Assembly: GCF_051014685.1 (NCBI RefSeq)
Contig: NW_027479482.1
Location: 51,427 to 115,426, forward strand
Source: Ptiloglossa arizonensis
Taxonomy: Eukaryota > Arthropoda > Insecta > Hymenoptera > Colletidae
Direction of reading: 5' to 3'
Length of the DNA stretch: 64,000 bases
Shown here: positions 9,552 to 22,559 of the stretch, piece after piece
Numbering within the stretch: position 1 is the first letter of the stretch
How the letters are laid out: every line of letters starts with the position of its first letter
The notes under the pieces: generated by a model
The model's input: only the letters and a program-made list of their open reading frames with translations
Told to the model about the DNA's origin: nothing
Database searches by the model: none
Program-made: the position numbers and the translations under genes

Positions 9552-11144
9552 CGTTGTAATCGGGCGAGTTTCTACTTTCAGATGCAATAGGAATTTTTGG
9601 GTTAGGTCAATCCGTTCGCGAGATATGGGAGTTTGAATCTAAGAAATGATTGAGAAGAGAACAAATTTTTCGCAATTCTGCTGCTCCAAACGCTTAACCA
9701 GAATGGCCTAGGGAAAAAATGCACATACAGTTGTAATCAGGCGAGTTTCTACTTTCAGATGCAATAGGAATTTTTGGGTTAGGTCAATCCGTTCGCGAGA
9801 TATGGGAGTTTGAATCTAAGAAATGGTTGACAAGACAACAAATTTTTCGCACTTCTGCTGCTCCAATCGCTTAACCAGAATGGTCTAGGGAAAAAATGCA
9901 CATACCGTTGTAATCGGGCGAGTTTCTACTTTCAGATGCAATAGGAATTTTTGGGTTAGGTCCATCCGTTCGCGAGATATGGGACTTTGAAGCTAAGGAA
10001 TGGTTGAGAAGGCAAAAAATTTTTCGCAGTTCTGCTGCTCCAATCGCTTAACCAGAATGACCTAGGGGAAAAACACACATACCTTTGTAATCGGGCGTGC
10101 TTCTACTTTCAGATGCAATAGGAATTTTTGGGTTAGGTCAATCCGTTCGCGAGATATGGGAGTTTGAAACTAAGAAATGGTAGAGAAGAGAACAAATTTT
10201 TCGCAATTCTGCTGCTCCAAACGCTTAACCAGAATGGTCTAGGGAAAAAATGCACATACCTTTGTAATCGGGCGAGTTTGTACTTTCAGATGCTATAGGA
10301 ATTTTTGGGTTAGGTCAATCCGTTCGCGAGATATGGTACTTTGAAGCTAAGAAATGGTTGACAAGACAACAAATTTTTCGCACTTCTGCTGCTCCAAACG
10401 CTTAACCAGAATGGCCTACGGAAAAAATGCACATACCGTTGTAATCGGGCGAGATTCTACTTTCAGATGCAATAGCAATTTTTGGGTTAGGTCAATCCGT
10501 CCGCAAGATAAGGGAGTTTGAAACCATGAAATGGTTGAGAAGGCCAGAAATTTTTCGCATTTCTGCTGCTCCACACGCTTAACCAGAATGGCCTAGGGAA
10601 AAAATGCACATACCGTTGTAATCAGGCGAGTTTCTACTTTCAGATGCAATAGGAATTTTTGGGTTAGGTCAATCCGTTCGCGAGATATGGGACTTTGAAG
10701 CTAAGGAATGGTTGAGAAGGCAAAAAATTTTTCGCAATTCTGCTGCTCCAAACGCTTAACCAGATTGGCCTAGGGGAAAAATACGCATACCGTTGTAATC
10801 GGGCGAGTTTCTACTTTCAGATGCAATAGGAATTTTTGGGTTTGGTCAATCCGTTCGCGAGATATGGGACTTTGAAGCTAAGGAATGGTTGAGAAGGCAA
10901 AAAATTTTTCGCACTTCTGCTGCTCCAATCGCTTAACCAGAATGACCTAGGGAAAAAGTACACACACCGTTGTAATCGGGCGAGTTTCTACTTTCAGACC
11001 CAACAAGAATTTTTGGGTTGGGTCAATCCGTTCGCGAGATATGGGAGTTTGAAGCCAAGAAATGGTTGAGAACGCAAAAAATTTTTCGCAATTCTGCTGC
11101 TCCAAACGCTTAACCAGAATGGCCTAGGGAAAAAATGCACATAC
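9552..11144 (+). repeat. HOR nine-monomer unit, duplicate of 1947-3539
   Basis: The monomer order and private variants equal those of unit 2 at an offset of 7605 bp, including the hybrid monomer. The only difference I noticed is 10986 T where 3381 has A; since the other copies of this monomer have T, the change probably arose in copy 1. Confidence 0.88.
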
Positions 11145-12559
11145 CGTTGTAATCGGGCGAGTTTCTACTTTCAGATGCAATAGGAATTTTTGGGTTAGGT
11201 CAATCCGTTCGCGAGATATGGGAGTTTGAATCTAAGAAATGATTGAGAAGAGAACAAATTTTTCGCAATTCTGCTGCTCCAAACGCTTAACCAGAATGGC
11301 CTAGGGAAAAAATGCACATACAGTTGTAATCAGGCGAGTTTCTACTTTCAGATGCAATAGGAATTTTTGGGTTAGGTCAATCCGTTCGCGAGATATGGGA
11401 GTTTGAATCTAAGAAATGGTTGACAAGACAACAAATTTTTCGCACTTCTGCTGCTCCAATCGCTTAACCAGAATGGTCTAGGGAAAAAATGCACATACCG
11501 TTGTAATCGGGCGAGTTTCTACTTTCAGATGCAATAGGAATTTTTGGGTTAGGTCCATCCGTTCGCGAGATATGGGACTTTGAAGCTAAGGAATGGTTGA
11601 GAAGGCAAAAAATTTTTCGCAATTCTGCTGCTCCAATCGCTTAACCAGAATGACCTAGGGGAAAAACACACATACCTTTGTAATCGGGCGTGCTTCTACT
11701 TTCAGATGCAATAGGAATTTTTGGGTTAGGTCAATCCGTTCGCGAGATATGGGAGTTTGAAACTAAGAAATGGTAGAGAAGAGAACAAATTTTTCGCAAT
11801 TCTGCTGCTCCAAACGCTTAACCAGAATGGTCTAGGGAAAAAATGCACATACCTTTGTAATCGGGCGAGTTTGTACTTTCAGATGCTATAGGAATTTTTG
11901 GGTTAGGTCAATCCGTTCGCGAGATATGGTACTTTGAAGCTAAGAAATGGTTGACAAGACAACAAATTTTTCGCACTTCTGCTGCTCCAAACGCTTAACC
12001 AGAATGGCCTACGGAAAAAATGCACATACCGTTGTAATCGGGCGAGATTCTACTTTCAGATGCAATAGCAATTTTTGGGTTAGGTCAATCCGTCCGCAAG
12101 ATAAGGGAGTTTGAAACCATGAAATGGTTGAGAAGGCCAGAAATTTTTCGCATTTCTGCTGCTCCACACGCTTAACCAGAATGGCCTAGGGAAAAAATGC
12201 ACATACCGTTGTAATCAGGCGAGTTTCTACTTTCAGATGCAATAGGAATTTTTGGGTTAGGTCAATCCGTTCGCGAGATATGGGAGTTTGAATCTAAGAA
12301 ATGGTTGACAAGACAACAAATTTTTCGCACTTCTGCTGCTCCAATCGCTTAACCAGAATGGCCTAGGAAAAAATACACATACCGTTTTAATCGGGCGAGT
12401 TTCTACTTTCAGACGCAGCAGGAATTTTTGGGTTTGGTCAATCCGTTCGCGAGATATGGGACTTTGAAGCTAAGGAATGGTTGAGAAGGCAAAAAATTTT
12501 TCGCAATTCTGCTGCTCCAAACACTTAACCAGATTGGCCTAGGGGAAAAATACGCATAC
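11145..12559 (+). repeat. HOR eight-monomer unit, duplicate of 3540-4954
   Basis: It repeats unit 3 at an offset of 7605 bp, including AAACACTTAACC at 12519 and the loss of regular order after the eighth monomer at 12560. Confidence 0.88.
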
Positions 12560-15500
12560 CGTTGTAATCGGGCGAGTTTCTACTTTCAGATGCAATAGGA
12601 ATTTTTGGGTTAGGTCAATCCGTTCGCGAGATATGGGAGTTTGAAGCTAAGAAATGGTTGAGAAGACAATAAATTTTTCGCAATTCTGCTGCTCCAAACG
12701 CTTAACCAGAATGGCCTAGGGAAAAAATGCACATAGCGTTGTAACCGGGCGAGTTTCTACTTTCAGACGCAGCAGGAATTTTTGGGTTAGGTCCATCCGT
12801 TCGCGAGATATGGGACTTTGAAGCTAAGGAATGGTTGAGAAGGCAAAAAATTTTTCGCAATTCTGCTACTCCAATCGCTTAACCAGAATGACCTAGGGGA
12901 AAAACACACATACCTTTGTAATCGGGCGTGCTTCTGCTTTCAGATGCAATAGGAATTTTTGGGTTAGGTCAATCCGTTCGCGAGATATGGGAGTTTGAAA
13001 CTAAGAAATGGTAGAGAAGAGAACAAATTTTTCGCAATTCTGCTGCTCCAAACGCTTAACCAGAATGGTCTAGGGAAAAAATGCAAATACCGTTGTAATC
13101 GGGCGAGTTTCTACTTTCAGATGCTATAGGAATTTTTGGGTTAGGTCAATCCGTTGGCGAGATATGGTACTTTGAAGCTAAGAAATGGTTGACAAGACAA
13201 CAAATTTTTCGCACTTCTGCTGCTCCAAACGCTTAACCAGAATGGCCTAGGGGAAAAACACACGTACCGTTGTAATCGGGCGTGCTTCTACTTTCAGATG
13301 CAATAAGAATTTTTGGGTTAGGTCCATCCGTTCGCGAGATATGGGAGTTTGAAGCTAAGCAATGGTTGACAAGACAACAAATTTTTCGCACTTCTGCTGC
13401 TCCAAACGCTTAACCAGAATGGCCTACGGAAAAAATGCACATACCGTTGTAATCGGGCGAGATTCTACTTTCAGATGCAATAGCAATTTTTGGGTTAGGT
13501 CAATCCGTCCGCAAGATAAGGGAGTTTGAAACCATGAAATGGTTGACAAGACAACAAATTTTTCGCACTTCTGCTGCTCCAATCGCTTAACCAGAATGGC
13601 CTAGGAAAAAATACACATACCGTTTTAATCGGGCGAGTTTCTACTTTCAGACGCAGCAGGAATTTTTGGGTTTGGTCAATCCGTTCGCGAGATATGGGAG
13701 TTTGAATCTAAGAAATGATTGAGAAGAGAACAAATTTTTCGCAATTCTGCTGCTCCAAACGCTTAACCAGAATGGCCTAGGGGAAAAACACACGTACCGT
13801 TGTAATCGGGCGTGCTTCTACTTTCAGATGCAATAGGAATTTTTGGGTTAGGTCAATCCGTTCGCGAGATATGGGAGTTTGAAACTAAGAAATGGTAGAG
13901 AAGAGAACAAATTTTTCGCAATTCTGCTGCTCCAAACGCTTAACCAGAATGGTCTAGGGAAAAAATGCACATACCTTTGTAATCGGGCGAGTTTCTACTT
14001 TCAGATGCTATAGGAATTTTTGGGTTAGGTCAATCCGTTCGCGAGATATGGTACTTTGAAGCTAAGAAATGGTTGACAAGACAACAAATTTTTCGCACTT
14101 CTGCTGCTCCAAACGCTTAACCAGAATGGCCTAGGGGAAAAACACACGTACCGTTGTAATCGGGCGTGCTTCTACTTTCAGATGCAATAGGAATTTTTGG
14201 GTTAGGTCAATCCGTTCGCGAGATATGGGAGTTTGAATCTAAGAAATGGTTGACAAGACAACAAATTTTTCGCACTTCTGCTGCTCCAATCGCTTAACCA
14301 GAATGGCCTAGGAAAAAATACACATACCGTTTTAATCGGGCGAGTTTCTACTTTCAGACGCAGCAGGAATTTTTGGGTTTGGTCAATCCGTTCGCGAGAT
14401 ATGGGAGTTTGAATCTAAGAAATGATTGAGAAGAGAAAAAATTTTTCGCAATTCTGCTGCTCCAAACGCTTAACCAGAATGGCCTAGGGGAAAAACACAC
14501 GTACCGTTGTAATCGGGCGTGCTTCTACTTTCAGATGCAATAGGAATTTTTGGGTTAGGTCCATCCGTTCGCGAGATATGGGAGTTTGAATCTAAGAAAT
14601 GATTGAGAAGAGAAAAAATTTTTCGCAATTCTGCTGCTCCAAACGCTTAACCAGAATGGCCTAGGGGAAAAACACACGTACCGTTGTAATCGGGCGTGCT
14701 TCTACTTTCAGATGCAATAGGAATTTTTGGGTTAGGTCAATCCGTTCGCGAGATATGGGAGTTTGAATCTAAGAAATGGTTGACAAGACAACAAATTCTT
14801 CGCACTTCTGCTGCTCCAATCGCTTAACCAGAATGGCCTAGGAAAAAATACACATACCGTTTTAATCGGGCGAGTTTCTACTTTCAGACGCAGCAGGAAT
14901 TTTTGGGTTTGGTCAATCCGTTCGCGAGATATGGGAGTTTGAATCTAAGAAATGATTGAGAAGAGAAAAAATTTTTCGCAATTCTGCTGCTCCAAACGCT
15001 TAACCAGAATGGCCTAGGGGAAAAACACACGTACCGTTGTAATCGGGCGTGCTTCTACTTTCAGATGCAATAGGAATTTTTGGGTTAGGTCCATCCGTTC
15101 GCGAGATATGGGAGTTTGAAGCTAAGCAATGGTTGACAAGACAACAAATTTTTCGCACTTTTGCTGCTCCACACGCTTAACCAGAATGGCCTAGGGAAAA
15201 AATGCAAATACCGTTGTAATCAGGCGAGTTTCTACTTTCAGATGCAATAGGAATTTTTGGGTTAGGTCAATCCGTTCGCGAGATATGGGAGTTTGAATCT
15301 AAGAAATGGTTGACAAGACAACAAATTTTTCGCACTTCTGCTGCTGCAATCGCTTAACCAGAATGGCCTAGGGAAAAAATGCACATACCGTTGTAATCGG
15401 GCGAGATTCTACTTTCAGATGCAATAGGAATTTTTGGGTTAGGTCAATCTGTTCGCGAGATATGGGAGTTTGAATCTAAGAAATGATTGAGAAGAGAACA

Positions 15501-16929
15501 AATTTTTGGCAATTCTGCTGCTCCAAACGCTTAACCAGAATGGCCTAGGGAAAAAATACACATACCGTTGTAATCGGGCGAGTTTCTACTTTCAGATGCA
15601 ATAGGAATTTTTGGGTTAGGTCAATCCGTTCGCGAGATATGGGACTTTGAAGCTAAGGAATGGTTGAGAAGGCAAAAAATTTTTCGCAATTCTGCTGCTC
15701 CAATCGCTTAACCAGAATGACCTAGGGGAAAAACACACATACCTTTGTAATCGGGCGTGCTTCTACTTTCAGATGCAATAGGAATTTTTGGGTTAGGTCA
15801 ATCCGTTCGCGAGATATGGGAGTTTGAATCTAAGAAATGGTTGACAAGACAACAAATTTTTCGCACTTCTGCTGCTCCAATCGCTTAACCAGAATGGCCT
15901 AGGAAAAAATACACATACCGTTTTAATCGGGCGAGTTTCTACTTTCAGACGCAGCAGGAATTTTTGGGTTTGGTCAATCCGTTCGCGAGATATGGGACTT
16001 TGAAGCTAAGGAATGGTTGAGAAGGCAAAAAATTTTTCGCAATTCTGCTGCTCCAAACGCTTAACCAGATTGGCCTAGGGGAAAAATACGCATACCGTTG
16101 TAATCGGGCGAGTTTCTACTTTCAGATGCAATAGGAATTTTTGGGTTAGGTCAATCCGTTCGCGAGATATGGGAGTTTGAAGCTAAGAAATGGTTGAGAA
16201 GAGAATAAATTTTTCGCAATTCTGCTGCTCCAAACGCTTAACCAGAATGGCCTAGGGAAAAAATGCACATACCGTTGTAATCGGGCGAGTTTCTACTTTC
16301 AGACGCAGCAGGAATTTTTGGGTTAGGTCCATCCGTTCGCGAGATATGGGACTTTGAAGCTAAGGAATGGTTGAGAAGGCAAAAAATTTTTCGCAATTCT
16401 GCTGCTCCAATCGCTTAACCAGAATGACCTAGGGGAAAAACACACATACCTTTGTAATCGGGCGTGCTTCTACTTTCAGATGCAATAGGAATTTTTGGGT
16501 TAGGTCAATCCGTTCGCGAGATATGGGAGTTTGAATCTAAGAAATGGTTGACAAGACAACAAATTTTTCGCACTTCTGCTGCTCCAATCGCTTAACCAGA
16601 ATGGCCTAGGAAAAAATGCACATACCGTTGTAATCGGGCGAGTTTCTACTTTCAGACGCAGCAGGAATTATTGGGTTTGGTCAATCCGTTCGCGAGATAT
16701 GGGACTATGAAGCGAAGAAATGGTTGAGAAGACAACAAGTTTTTCGCACTTCTGCTGCTCCAATCGCTTAACCAGAATGACCAAGGGGAAAAACACACAT
16801 ACCGTTGTAATCGGGCGTGCTTCTACTTTCAGATGCAATAGGAATTTTTGGGTTAGGTCAATCCGTTCGCGAGATATGGGAGATTGAAACTAAGAAATGG
16901 TAGAGAAGAGAACAAATTTTTCGCAATTC

Positions 16930-18824
16930 TGCTGCTCCAATCGCTTAACCAGAATGGCCTATGGAAAAATACACATACCGTTGTAATCGGGCGAGTTTCT
17001 ACTTTCAGATGCAATAGGAATTTTTGGGTTAATTCAATCCGTTCGCGAGATATGGGACTTTGAAGCTAAGAAATGGTTGAGAAGAGAATAAATTTTTCGC
17101 AAATCTGCTGCTCCAAACGCTTAACCAGAATGGCCTAGGGGAAAAACACACGTACCGTTGTAATCGGGCGTACTTCTACTTTCAGATGCAATAGGAATTT
17201 TAGGGTTAGGTCCATCCGTTCGCGAGATATGGGAGTTTGAAGCTAAGCAATGGTTGACAAGACAACAAATTTTTGGCACTTCTGCTGCTCCAAACGCTTA
17301 ACCAGAATGGCCTACGGAAAAAATGCACATACCGTTGTAATCGGGCGAGTTTCTACTTTCAGATGCAATAGCAATTTTTGGGTTAGGTCAATCCGTCCGC
17401 AAGATAAGGGAGTTTGAAACCATGAAACGGTTGAGAAGGCCAGAAATTTTTCGCACTTCTGCTGCTCCACACGCTTAACCAGAATGGCCCTGGGAAAAAA
17501 TACACATACCGTTGTAATCGGGCGAGTTTCTACTTTCAGATGCAATAGGAATTTTTGGGTTAAGTCAATCCGTTCGCGAGATATGGGAGTTTGAAGTCAA
17601 GAAATGGTTGAGAAGGCAAAAAATTTTTCCCAATTCTGCTGCTCCAAACGCTTAACCAGAATGCCATAGGGAAAAAATACACATACCGTTGTAATCGGGC
17701 GAGTTTCTACTTTCAGACGCAACAGGAATTTTTGGGTTTGGTCAATCCGTTCGCGAGATATGGGACTATGAAGCGAAGAAATGGTTGAGAAGACAACAAG
17801 TTTTTCGCAATTCTGCTGCTCCAATCGCTTAACCAGAATGACCTAGGGGAAAAACACACATACCGTTGTAATCGGGCGTGCTTCTACTTTCAGATGCAAT
17901 AGGAATTTTTGGGTTAGGTCAATCCGTTCGCGAGATATGGGAGTTTGAAACTAAGAAATGGTAGAGAAGAGAACAAATTTTTCGCAATTCTGCTGCTCCA
18001 AACGCTTAACCAGAATGGTCTAGGGGAAAAATTCACATACCGTTGTAATCGGGCGAGTTTCTACTTTCAGATGCAATAGGAATTTTTGGGTTAGGTCAAT
18101 CCGTTCGCGAGATATGGTACTTTGAAGCTAAGAAATGGTTGACAAGACAACAAATTTTTCGCACTTCTGCTGCTCCAATCGCTTAACCAGAATGGCCTAT
18201 GGAAAAGTACACATACCGTTGTAATCGGGCGAGTTTCTACTTTCAGATGCAATAGGAATTTTTGGGTTAATTCAATCCGTTCGCGAGATATGGGACTTTG
18301 AAGCTAAGAAATGGTTGAGAAGAGAATAAATTTTTCGCAAATCTGCTGCTCCAAACGCTTAACCAGAATGGCCTAGGGGAAAAACACACGTACCGTTGTA
18401 ATCGGGCGTACTTCTACTTTCAGATGCAATAGGAATTTTAGGGTTAGGTCCATCCGTTCGCGAGATATGGGAGTTTGAAGCTAAGCAATGGTTGACAAGA
18501 CAACAAATTTTTCGCACTTCTGCTGCTCCAAACGCTTAACCAGAATGGCCTACGGAAAAAATGCACATACCGTTGTAATCGGGCGAGTTTCTACTTTCAG
18601 ATGCAATAGCAATTTTTGGGTTAGGTCAATCCGTCCGCAAGATAAGGGAGTTTGAAACCATGAAATGGTTGAGAAGGCCAGAAATTTTTCGCACTTCTGC
18701 TGCTCCACACGCTTAACCAGAATGGCCCTGGGAAAAAATACACATACCGTTGTAATCGGGCGAGTTTCTACTTTCAGATGCAATAGGAATTTTTGGGTTA
18801 AGTCAATCCGTTCGCGAGATATGG
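16930..18824 (+). repeat. Seven-monomer duplication (1238 bp offset)
   Basis: About 16930-17586 matches 18168-18824 (monomer start 16979 pairs with 18217). The shared block holds the GGTTAATTC monomer, the TTTAGGGTTAGG monomer and the box-less subtype. Differences noticed: TTTTGGCAC near 17275 versus TTTTCGCAC, and GAAACGGTTG near 17427 versus GAAATGGTTG. The match ends where GGGAGTTTGAAGTC is replaced by GGGACTTTGAAGCT. Confidence 0.85.
17199..17210 (+). other. Telomere-like TTTAGGGTTAGG in a monomer subtype
   Basis: In monomers whose head reads GGGCGTACTTC, a single T to A change turns TTTTTGGGTTAGG into TTTTAGGGTTAGG. The result is one plant-type TTTAGGG unit followed by TTAGG, or nearly two TTAGGG units. 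The same 12 bases occur at 18437-18448, 29037-29048, 33984-33995, 40167-40178, 47058-47069 and 50596-50607. This is too short to be an interstitial telomere tract and is best explained as a point variant spread with its HOR. Confidence 0.8.
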
Positions 18825-21082
18825 GACTTTGAAGCTAAGAAATGGTTGAGAAGAGAATAAATTTTTCGCAAATCTGCTGCTCCAAACGCTTAACCAGAAT
18901 GGCCTAGGGGAAAACACACATACCGTTGTAATCGGGCGTGGTTCTACTTTCAGATGCAATAGGAATTTTTGGGTTAGGTAAATCCGTTCGCGAGATATGG
19001 GAGTTTGAAGCTAAGAAATGGTAGAGAAGAGAACAAATTTTTCGCAATTCTGCTGCTCCAAACGCTTAATCAGAATGACCTCGGGAAGAAATGCACATAC
19101 CGTTGTAATCAGGCGAGTTTCTACTTTCAGATGCAATAGGAATTTTTGGGTTAGGTCAATCCGTTCGCGAGATATGGGAGTATGAATCTAAGAAATGGTT
19201 GACAAGACAACAAATTTTTCGCACTTCTGCTGCTCCAAACGCTTAACCAGAATGGCCTAGGAAAAAATACACATACCGTTGTAATCGGGCGGGTTTCTAC
19301 TTTCAGATGCAATAGGAATTTTTGGGTTAGGTCCATCCGTTCGCGAGATATGGGAGTTTGAAGCTAAGAAATGGTTGACAAGACAACAAATTTTTCGCAC
19401 TTCTGCTGCTCCAATCGCTTAACCAGAATGACCTAGGGAAAAAGTACACATACCGTTGTAATCGGGCGAGTTTCTACTTTCAGACGCAACAAGAATTTTT
19501 GGGTTGGGTCAATCCGGTCGCGAGATATGGGAGTTTGAAGCCAAGAAATGGTTGAGAAGGCAAAAAATTTTTCGCAATTCTGCTGCTCCAAACGCTTAAC
19601 CAGAATGACATAGGGAAAAAATGCACATACCGTTGTAATCGGGCGAGATTCTACTTTCAGATGCAATAGGAATTGTTGGGTTAGGTCAATCGGTTCGCGA
19701 GATATGGGAGTTTGAAGCCAAGAAATGGTTGAGAAGCCAAAAATTTTTCGCAATTCTGCTGCTCCAAACGCATAACCAGAATGGCCTGGGGAAAAAATAC
19801 ACATACCGTTGTAATCGGGCGAGTTTCTACTTTCAGATGCAATAGGAATTTTTGGGTTAGGTCAATCTGTTCGCGAGATATGGGAGTTTGAAGCCAAGAA
19901 ATGGTTGAGAAGAGAACAAATTTTTCGCAATTCTGCTGCTCCAAACGCTTAACCAGAATGGCCTAGGGAAAAAATGCACATACCGTTGTAATCAGGCGAG
20001 TTTCTACTTCCAGATGCAATAGGAATTTTTGGGTTAGGTCAATCCGTTCGCGAGATATGGGAGTTTGAATCTAAGAAATGGTTGACAAGACAACAAATTT
20101 TTCGCACATCTGCTGCTCGAATCGCTTAACCAGAATGGCCTAGGAAATATACACATACCGTTGTAATCGGGCGAGTTTCTACTTTCAGATGCAATAGCAA
20201 TTTTTGGGTTAGGTCAATCCGTCCGCAAGATAAGGGAGTTTGAAACCATGAAATGGTTGAGAAGAGAATAAATTTTTCGCAAATCTGCTGCTCCAAACGC
20301 TTAACCAGAATGGCCTAGGGGAAAAACACACGTACCGTTGTAATCGGGCGTACTTCTACTTTCAGATGCTATAGGAATTTTTGGGTTAGGTCCATCCGTT
20401 CGCGAGATATGGGAGTTTGAAGCTAAGCAATGGTTGACAAGACAACAAATTTTTCGCACTTCTGCTGCTCCAAACGCTTAACCAGAATGGCCTACGGATA
20501 AAATGCACATACCGTTGTAATCGGGCGAGATTCTACTTTCAGATGCAATAGCAATTTTTGGGTTAGGTCAATCCGTCCGCAAGATAAGGGAGTTTGAAAC
20601 CATGAAATGGTTGAGAAGGCCAGAAATTTTTCGCACCTCTGCTGCTCCACACGCTTAACCAGAATGGCCTAGGGAAAAAATGCACATACCGTTGTAATCA
20701 GGCGAGTTTCTACTTTCAGATGCAATAGGAATTTTTGGGTTAGGTCAATCCGTTCGCGAGATATGGGAGTTTGAATCTAAGAAATGGTTGACAAGACAAC
20801 AAATATTTCGCACTTCTAATGCTCCAATCGCTTAACCAGAATGGCCTAGGAAAAAGTACGCATACCGTTGTAATGGGGCGAGTTTCTACTTTCAGATGCA
20901 ATTGGAATTTTTGGGTTTGGTCAATCCGTTCGCGAGATATGGGACTATGAAGCGAAGAAATGGTTGAGAAGACAACAAATTTCTCGCACTTCTGCTGCTC
21001 CAATCGCTTAACCAGAATGACCTAGGGGGAAAACACACATACCGTTGTAATCGGGCGTGCTTCTACTTTCAGATGCAATAGG

Positions 21083-22165
21083 AATTTTTGGGTTAGGTCA
21101 ATCCGTTCGCGAGATATGGGAGTTTGAAGCTAAGAAATGGTAGAGAAGAGAACAAATTTTTCGCAATTCTGCTGCTCCAAACGCTTAATCAGAATGACCT
21201 ACGGAAAAAATGCACATACCGTTGTAATCAGGCGAGTTTCTACTTTCAGATGCAATAGGAATATTTGGGTTAGGTCAATCCGTTCGCGAGATATGGGAGT
21301 TTGAAGCCAAGAAATGGTTGAGAAGCCAAAATTTTTTCGCAATTCTGCTGCTCCAAACGCATAACCAGAATGGCCTAGGGAAAAAATACACATACCGTTG
21401 GAATCGGGCGAGCTTCTACTTTCAGATGCAATAGGAATTTTTGGGTTAGGTCCATCCGTTCGCGAGATATGGGAGTTTGAAGCTAAGCAATGGTTGACAA
21501 GACAACAAATTTTTCGCACTTCTGCTGCTCCAAACGCTTAACCAGAATGGCCTACGGAAAAAATGCACATACCGTTGTAATCGGGCGAGATTCTACTTTC
21601 AGATGCAATAGCAATTTTTGGGTTAGGTCAATCCGTTCGCGAGATATGGGAGTTTGAAGCTAAGAAATGGTAGAGAAGAGAACAAATTTTTCGCAATTCT
21701 GCTGCTCCAAACGCTTAATCAGAATGACCTACGGAAAAAATGCACATACCGTTGTAATCAGGCGAGTTTCTACTTTCAGATGCAATAGGAATATTTGGGT
21801 TAGGTCAATCCGTTCGCGAGATATGGGAGTTTGAAGCCAAGAAATGGTTGAGAAGCCAAAATTTTTTCGCAATTCTGCTGCTCCAAACGCATAACCAGAA
21901 TGGCCTAGGGAAAAAATACACATACCGTTGGAATCGGGCGAGCTTCTACTTTCAGATGCAATAGGAATTTTTGGGTTAGGTCCATCCGTTCGCGAGATAT
22001 GGGAGTTTGAAGCTAAGCAATGGTTGACAAGACAACAAATTTTTCGCACTTCTGCTGCTCCAAACGCTTAACCAGAATGGCCTACGGAAAAAATGCACAT
22101 ACCTTTGTAATCGGGCGAGATTCTACTTTCAGATGCAATAGCAATTTTTGGGTTAGGTCAATCCG
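21083..22165 (+). repeat. Three-monomer tandem duplication (530 bp unit)
   Basis: 21083-21635 matches 21613-22165 with one substitution seen (21574 G versus 22104 T). Shared rare variants are CTTAATCAGAATGACCTACGG, AGGAATATTTGGG, GCCAAAATTTTTTCGC and CGTTGGAATC. The left limit is GGAATT versus GCAATT just before the match; the right limit is GTTCGC versus GTCCGC. Confidence 0.88.
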
Positions 22166-22559
22166 TCCGCAAGATAAGGGAGTTTGAAACCATGAAATGG
22201 TTGAGAAGGCCAGAAATTTTTCGCACTTCTGCTGCTCCACACGCTTAACCAGAATGGCCTAGGGAAAAAATGCACATACCGTTGTAATCAGGCGAGTTTC
22301 TACTTTCAGATGCAATAGGAATTTTTGGGTTAGGTCAATCCGTTCGCGAGATATGGGAGATTGAATCTAAGAAATGGTTGACAAGACAACAAATTTTTCG
22401 CACTTCTGCTGCTCCAATCGCTTAACCAGAATGGCCTAGGAAAAAATACACATACCGTTTTAATCGGGCGAGTTTCTACTTTCCGACGCAGCAGGAATTT
22501 TTGGGTTTGGTCAATCCGTTCGCGAGATATGGGAGTTTGAAGCCAAGAAATGGTTGAGA

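Larger units (their letters stand above)
8868..16472 (+). repeat. Large tandem duplication, copy 2 (7605 bp)
   Basis: This follows copy 1 directly and repeats its whole internal structure: the HOR units at 9552-11144 and 11145-12559, the hybrid monomer at 10614-10790, the scrambled block, and the nested three-monomer (14152-15211) and four-monomer (15743-) duplications. The identity continues about 145 bp beyond one period, to about 16617, where CCTAGGAAAAAATG replaces CCTAGGAAAAAATA. Confidence 0.92.

Noticed and set aside
17199..17210. True interstitial telomeric repeat
   Set aside because: Fewer than two full telomere units are present, and the sequence differs by one base from the ordinary monomer.
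20141..20160. Possible insertion or element boundary at the odd CCTAGGAAATATAC junction
   Set aside because: The flanking sequence is ordinary satellite on both sides; it is a shortened and mutated A-run.
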